From Deltaproteobacteria bacterium (GTDB taxonomy: Bacteria > Myxococcota > Myxococcia > SLRQ01), in contig SKWY01000458.1 in the NCBI GenBank assembly GCA_007128675.1, forward strand, positions 1 through 14,900: 14,900 nt of DNA, read 5' to 3'. Both the position numbers and the translations under genes were made by a program. The number at the start of each line of letters is the position of its first letter. Positions within the stretch are counted from its first letter, which is position 1. The notes under the pieces are model-generated. The model was not told the origin of the DNA and did no database searches. It saw only the letters and a list, made by a program, of their open reading frames with translations. Positions 13,239-14,900 of this stretch are shown in pieces.

Positions 13239-14900
13239 GCCTTTACGGCAAGCTTGTCCTGTTCATTCTCTTGGCGTCCACCGTGCCGCTGATCTTGGTG
13301 GGTTTCGTGCTGATGGGCTCGGCGGAGGATGCGCTTCGTGACCGAATAGTCGAGGCGCAGAGGCAGGCCGTTGGCGTCGAGGCCGAGGCGGTTGGCGCCT
13401 TCGTGGGCGATCGAGTCGAGGAGCTCAGCCGCGCCGTAGGCCACTTCGATTTGCACGAGGCTGGACCGGATGAGCTTCAGGGGGCCGTGCGCCTTCTCTA
13501 TCGCAGCGTGCCCGAGGTGGCGGTTGCTCTTCTCGTGACCGGGGATGGTGAGCTGGTTGCCGAGCCGGCCTTTCTCTCGCAGCCAGAACGATATCCCGAT
13601 CTTGCGGGACGTCCAGCCGCTGACGCGACGTCTACGGACAGGCTCCTCGCCTTTCTGCCAATCGAGCGGGCCGTGGCCGAAGGTCCTGGCGCGGTGATCC
13701 TGTCTCCGGTTTATTACGCTTCGGAGCGCAACGAAACGGCCATGGCGGTTGCGCTGCCCGTTGGAGCGGGCGAGGGGGTCCTCGTTTATGGGGCCGAGAT
13801 CTCGTTGCGATTCTTGCAGCAGCGACTCTCGACGTTGGAGGGCCTCGGGACGGTTGTGCTGATAGACGCGGAGGGACGCTTCGCGGTCCACCCGAACACC
13901 TCGCTTCTCAGACAGGCGGCCGAAGGGCCGGAGCATCAGAGGGCTCTTTCCATGGAGGAGGCTGGCCACTCCAGGGAGCCTTCCGAAAAGGGGACGGTCC
14001 TCGCCGCTTTCTCTCCCATTCCGCTGCCTGGTCTCGATTGGCGTGTGGTCGCATCCTTGCCCGAGGTCGAGGCGTTTGCCCCGGTGCGGAGGATGCGGTG
14101 GACCGTGCTCGGCGCGTCGGTGTCCACAGTCGTGGTTCTATTGCTGCTTGGCGCGCTCTTCATGCGCAGGGTCCGGCTCGGTCTGGGAGCGGTTACGCTT
14201 GGCGCCGAGGCGTTCTCCAGAGGGGATCTCGATCACAGGATCGATGCCCCGCCGGAGACGGAGCTGGCGGCCCTGGCTCGTACGTTCAACGCCATGGGGG
14301 AGGAGCTGTCGGCCGCTCGGGCTCACCTTTTACGTTGGAACGAGGCGCTCCAAGAAGAGGTTGAAGCCCGCACCAAGGACCTGAAGGCCGCGCAGGCGAG
14401 GCTGCTTCGTGCGCAGAAGCTTGCGGCGGTAGGGCAGCTCGGCGCAGGTGTCGCCCATGAGGTGAACAACCCCTTGGCCGGAATTCTTGGGAACGTTCAG
14501 CTGATGCTCCTGAAGAAGAAGAAGGCTGGAGTGACGGACGAGGATCCCGAGATCGCGAGCCTACGCAAGGTGGAGGAGGCGGCGAAGCGGTGCCGGGAGA
14601 TTACGACTAGCCTGCTCCGCTTCAGTCAGCATGGCTCGGGGGGCAGGCGCGACCAACTAGACGTCGGTGAGCTGGCCGGTGAAGCAGTTGCGCTCTTCTC
14701 TTCTCAGATTGAAGAATCCTCCGTCGATGTGAAGCTCGATCTTGGCGACGGGCTGCCAGAGCTGGCCGGCGATGGGGAGCAGTTGACCCAGGTGCTCCTG
14801 CATATTCTCTCCAACGCCCGCACGGCGATCCTCGAGAAGGATGACGGCCGCATCTCCGTTCGAGCATGGACTCGTGATGACCAGGTGATCATCTCCGTGA
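13235..14900 (+). CDS. Membrane sensor histidine kinase (periplasmic sensor-HAMP-HisKA-HATPase), 3' end cut by window
   Basis: The visible 555 residues start at a GTG inside the stop of the hybrid kinase gene (GTGA), so translation of the two is probably coupled. Membrane helix 1 lies at about 6-27 and helix 2 at about 289-310. Between them is a periplasmic region of some 260 residues with the alternating strand/helix look of Cache-type sensors (for example VVLIDAEGRFAVHPN). HAMP follows (about 311-365), ending in ALARTFNAMGEEL, then a coiled coil and the HisKA box AAVGQLGAGVAHEVNNPLAG with His408. The N-box of the ATPase domain, VLLHILSNARTAI, is near the right edge; the G-boxes lie outside. 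The frame stays open to the last base. The kinase has no receiver in the visible part, so the Asp residues of the co-transcribed hybrid are natural candidate acceptors. Confidence 0.9.
   Translation, partial: MSLYGKLVLFILLASTVPLILVGFVLMGSAEDALRDRIVEAQRQAVGVEAEAVGAFVGDRVEELSRAVGHFDLHEAGPDELQGAVRLLYRSVPEVAVALLVTGDGELVAEPAFLSQPERYPDLAGRPAADATSTDRLLAFLPIERAVAEGPGAVILSPVYYASERNETAMAVALPVGAGEGVLVYGAEISLRFLQQRLSTLEGLGTVVLIDAEGRFAVHPNTSLLRQAAEGPEHQRALSMEEAGHSREPSEKGTVLAAFSPIPLPGLDWRVVASLPEVEAFAPVRRMRWTVLGASVSTVVVLLLLGALFMRRVRLGLGAVTLGAEAFSRGDLDHRIDAPPETELAALARTFNAMGEELSAARAHLLRWNEALQEEVEARTKDLKAAQARLLRAQKLAAVGQLGAGVAHEVNNPLAGILGNVQLMLLKKKKAGVTDEDPEIASLRKVEEAAKRCREITTSLLRFSQHGSGGRRDQLDVGELAGEAVALFSSQIEESSVDVKLDLGDGLPELAGDGEQLTQVLLHILSNARTAILEKDDGRISVRAWTRDDQVIISV

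Noticed and set aside
13199..13969. 256-codon minus-strand ORF opposite the membrane kinase
   Set aside because: The plus-strand frame is open over 1.6 kb with clear membrane helices, HAMP and HisKA; the antisense product has no recognisable features.

Overview
The window is a chromosomal segment of a moderately GC-rich Gram-negative bacterium. Gene content suggests a myxobacterium or other former Deltaproteobacterium: a non-flagellar type III secretion cluster next to housekeeping genes, a stand-alone class II ribonucleotide reductase, an RpfG-like receiver and very large hybrid kinases. This is inferred from protein families only; no rRNA or taxonomic marker is present.

Left part (1-4198, all minus strand, reading right to left): the first half of a type III secretion (T3SS) operon. 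In transcription order it holds an Ala-rich small helical protein (candidate needle or rod class), SctI (inner rod), SctJ (lipoprotein ring), an unassigned 156-residue protein in the SctK/SctL position, an optional tiny ORF, SctQ (C-ring, two SpoA-like domains) and a FliO-like membrane protein cut by the window edge. Several genes overlap by ATGA. The order SctQ then FliO copies flagellar fliM/N-fliO-fliP, so the export-gate genes probably follow beyond position 1.

Middle (4199-9722): a regulatory gap between the T3SS operon and the divergent cutA holds a long imperfect hairpin, a sigma-54-like element and a perfect 19-bp dyad. Then come cutA, a B12-dependent ribonucleotide reductase (nrdJ) with its own sigma-54-like element, a convergent pspA/IM30-family gene and a divergent UbiB/ABC1-family kinase gene. 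These look like ordinary single-gene units.

Right part (9897-14900, plus strand): a signalling operon. A 1113-residue hybrid protein (REC-GAF-PAS-HisKA-HATPase-REC-REC-variant GGDEF) is joined by a GTGA overlap to a membrane-bound sensor histidine kinase that runs off the window. Together they look like a phosphorelay in which the membrane kinase may feed the receivers of the hybrid.

The most interesting points are the FliO-like gene inside a non-flagellar T3SS, an internal start that could give a separate FliN-like SctQ-C, the compressed SctK/SctL interval, the structured T3SS leader, and the triple-receiver kinase ending in an AGDDF variant of GGDEF without an inhibitory site.
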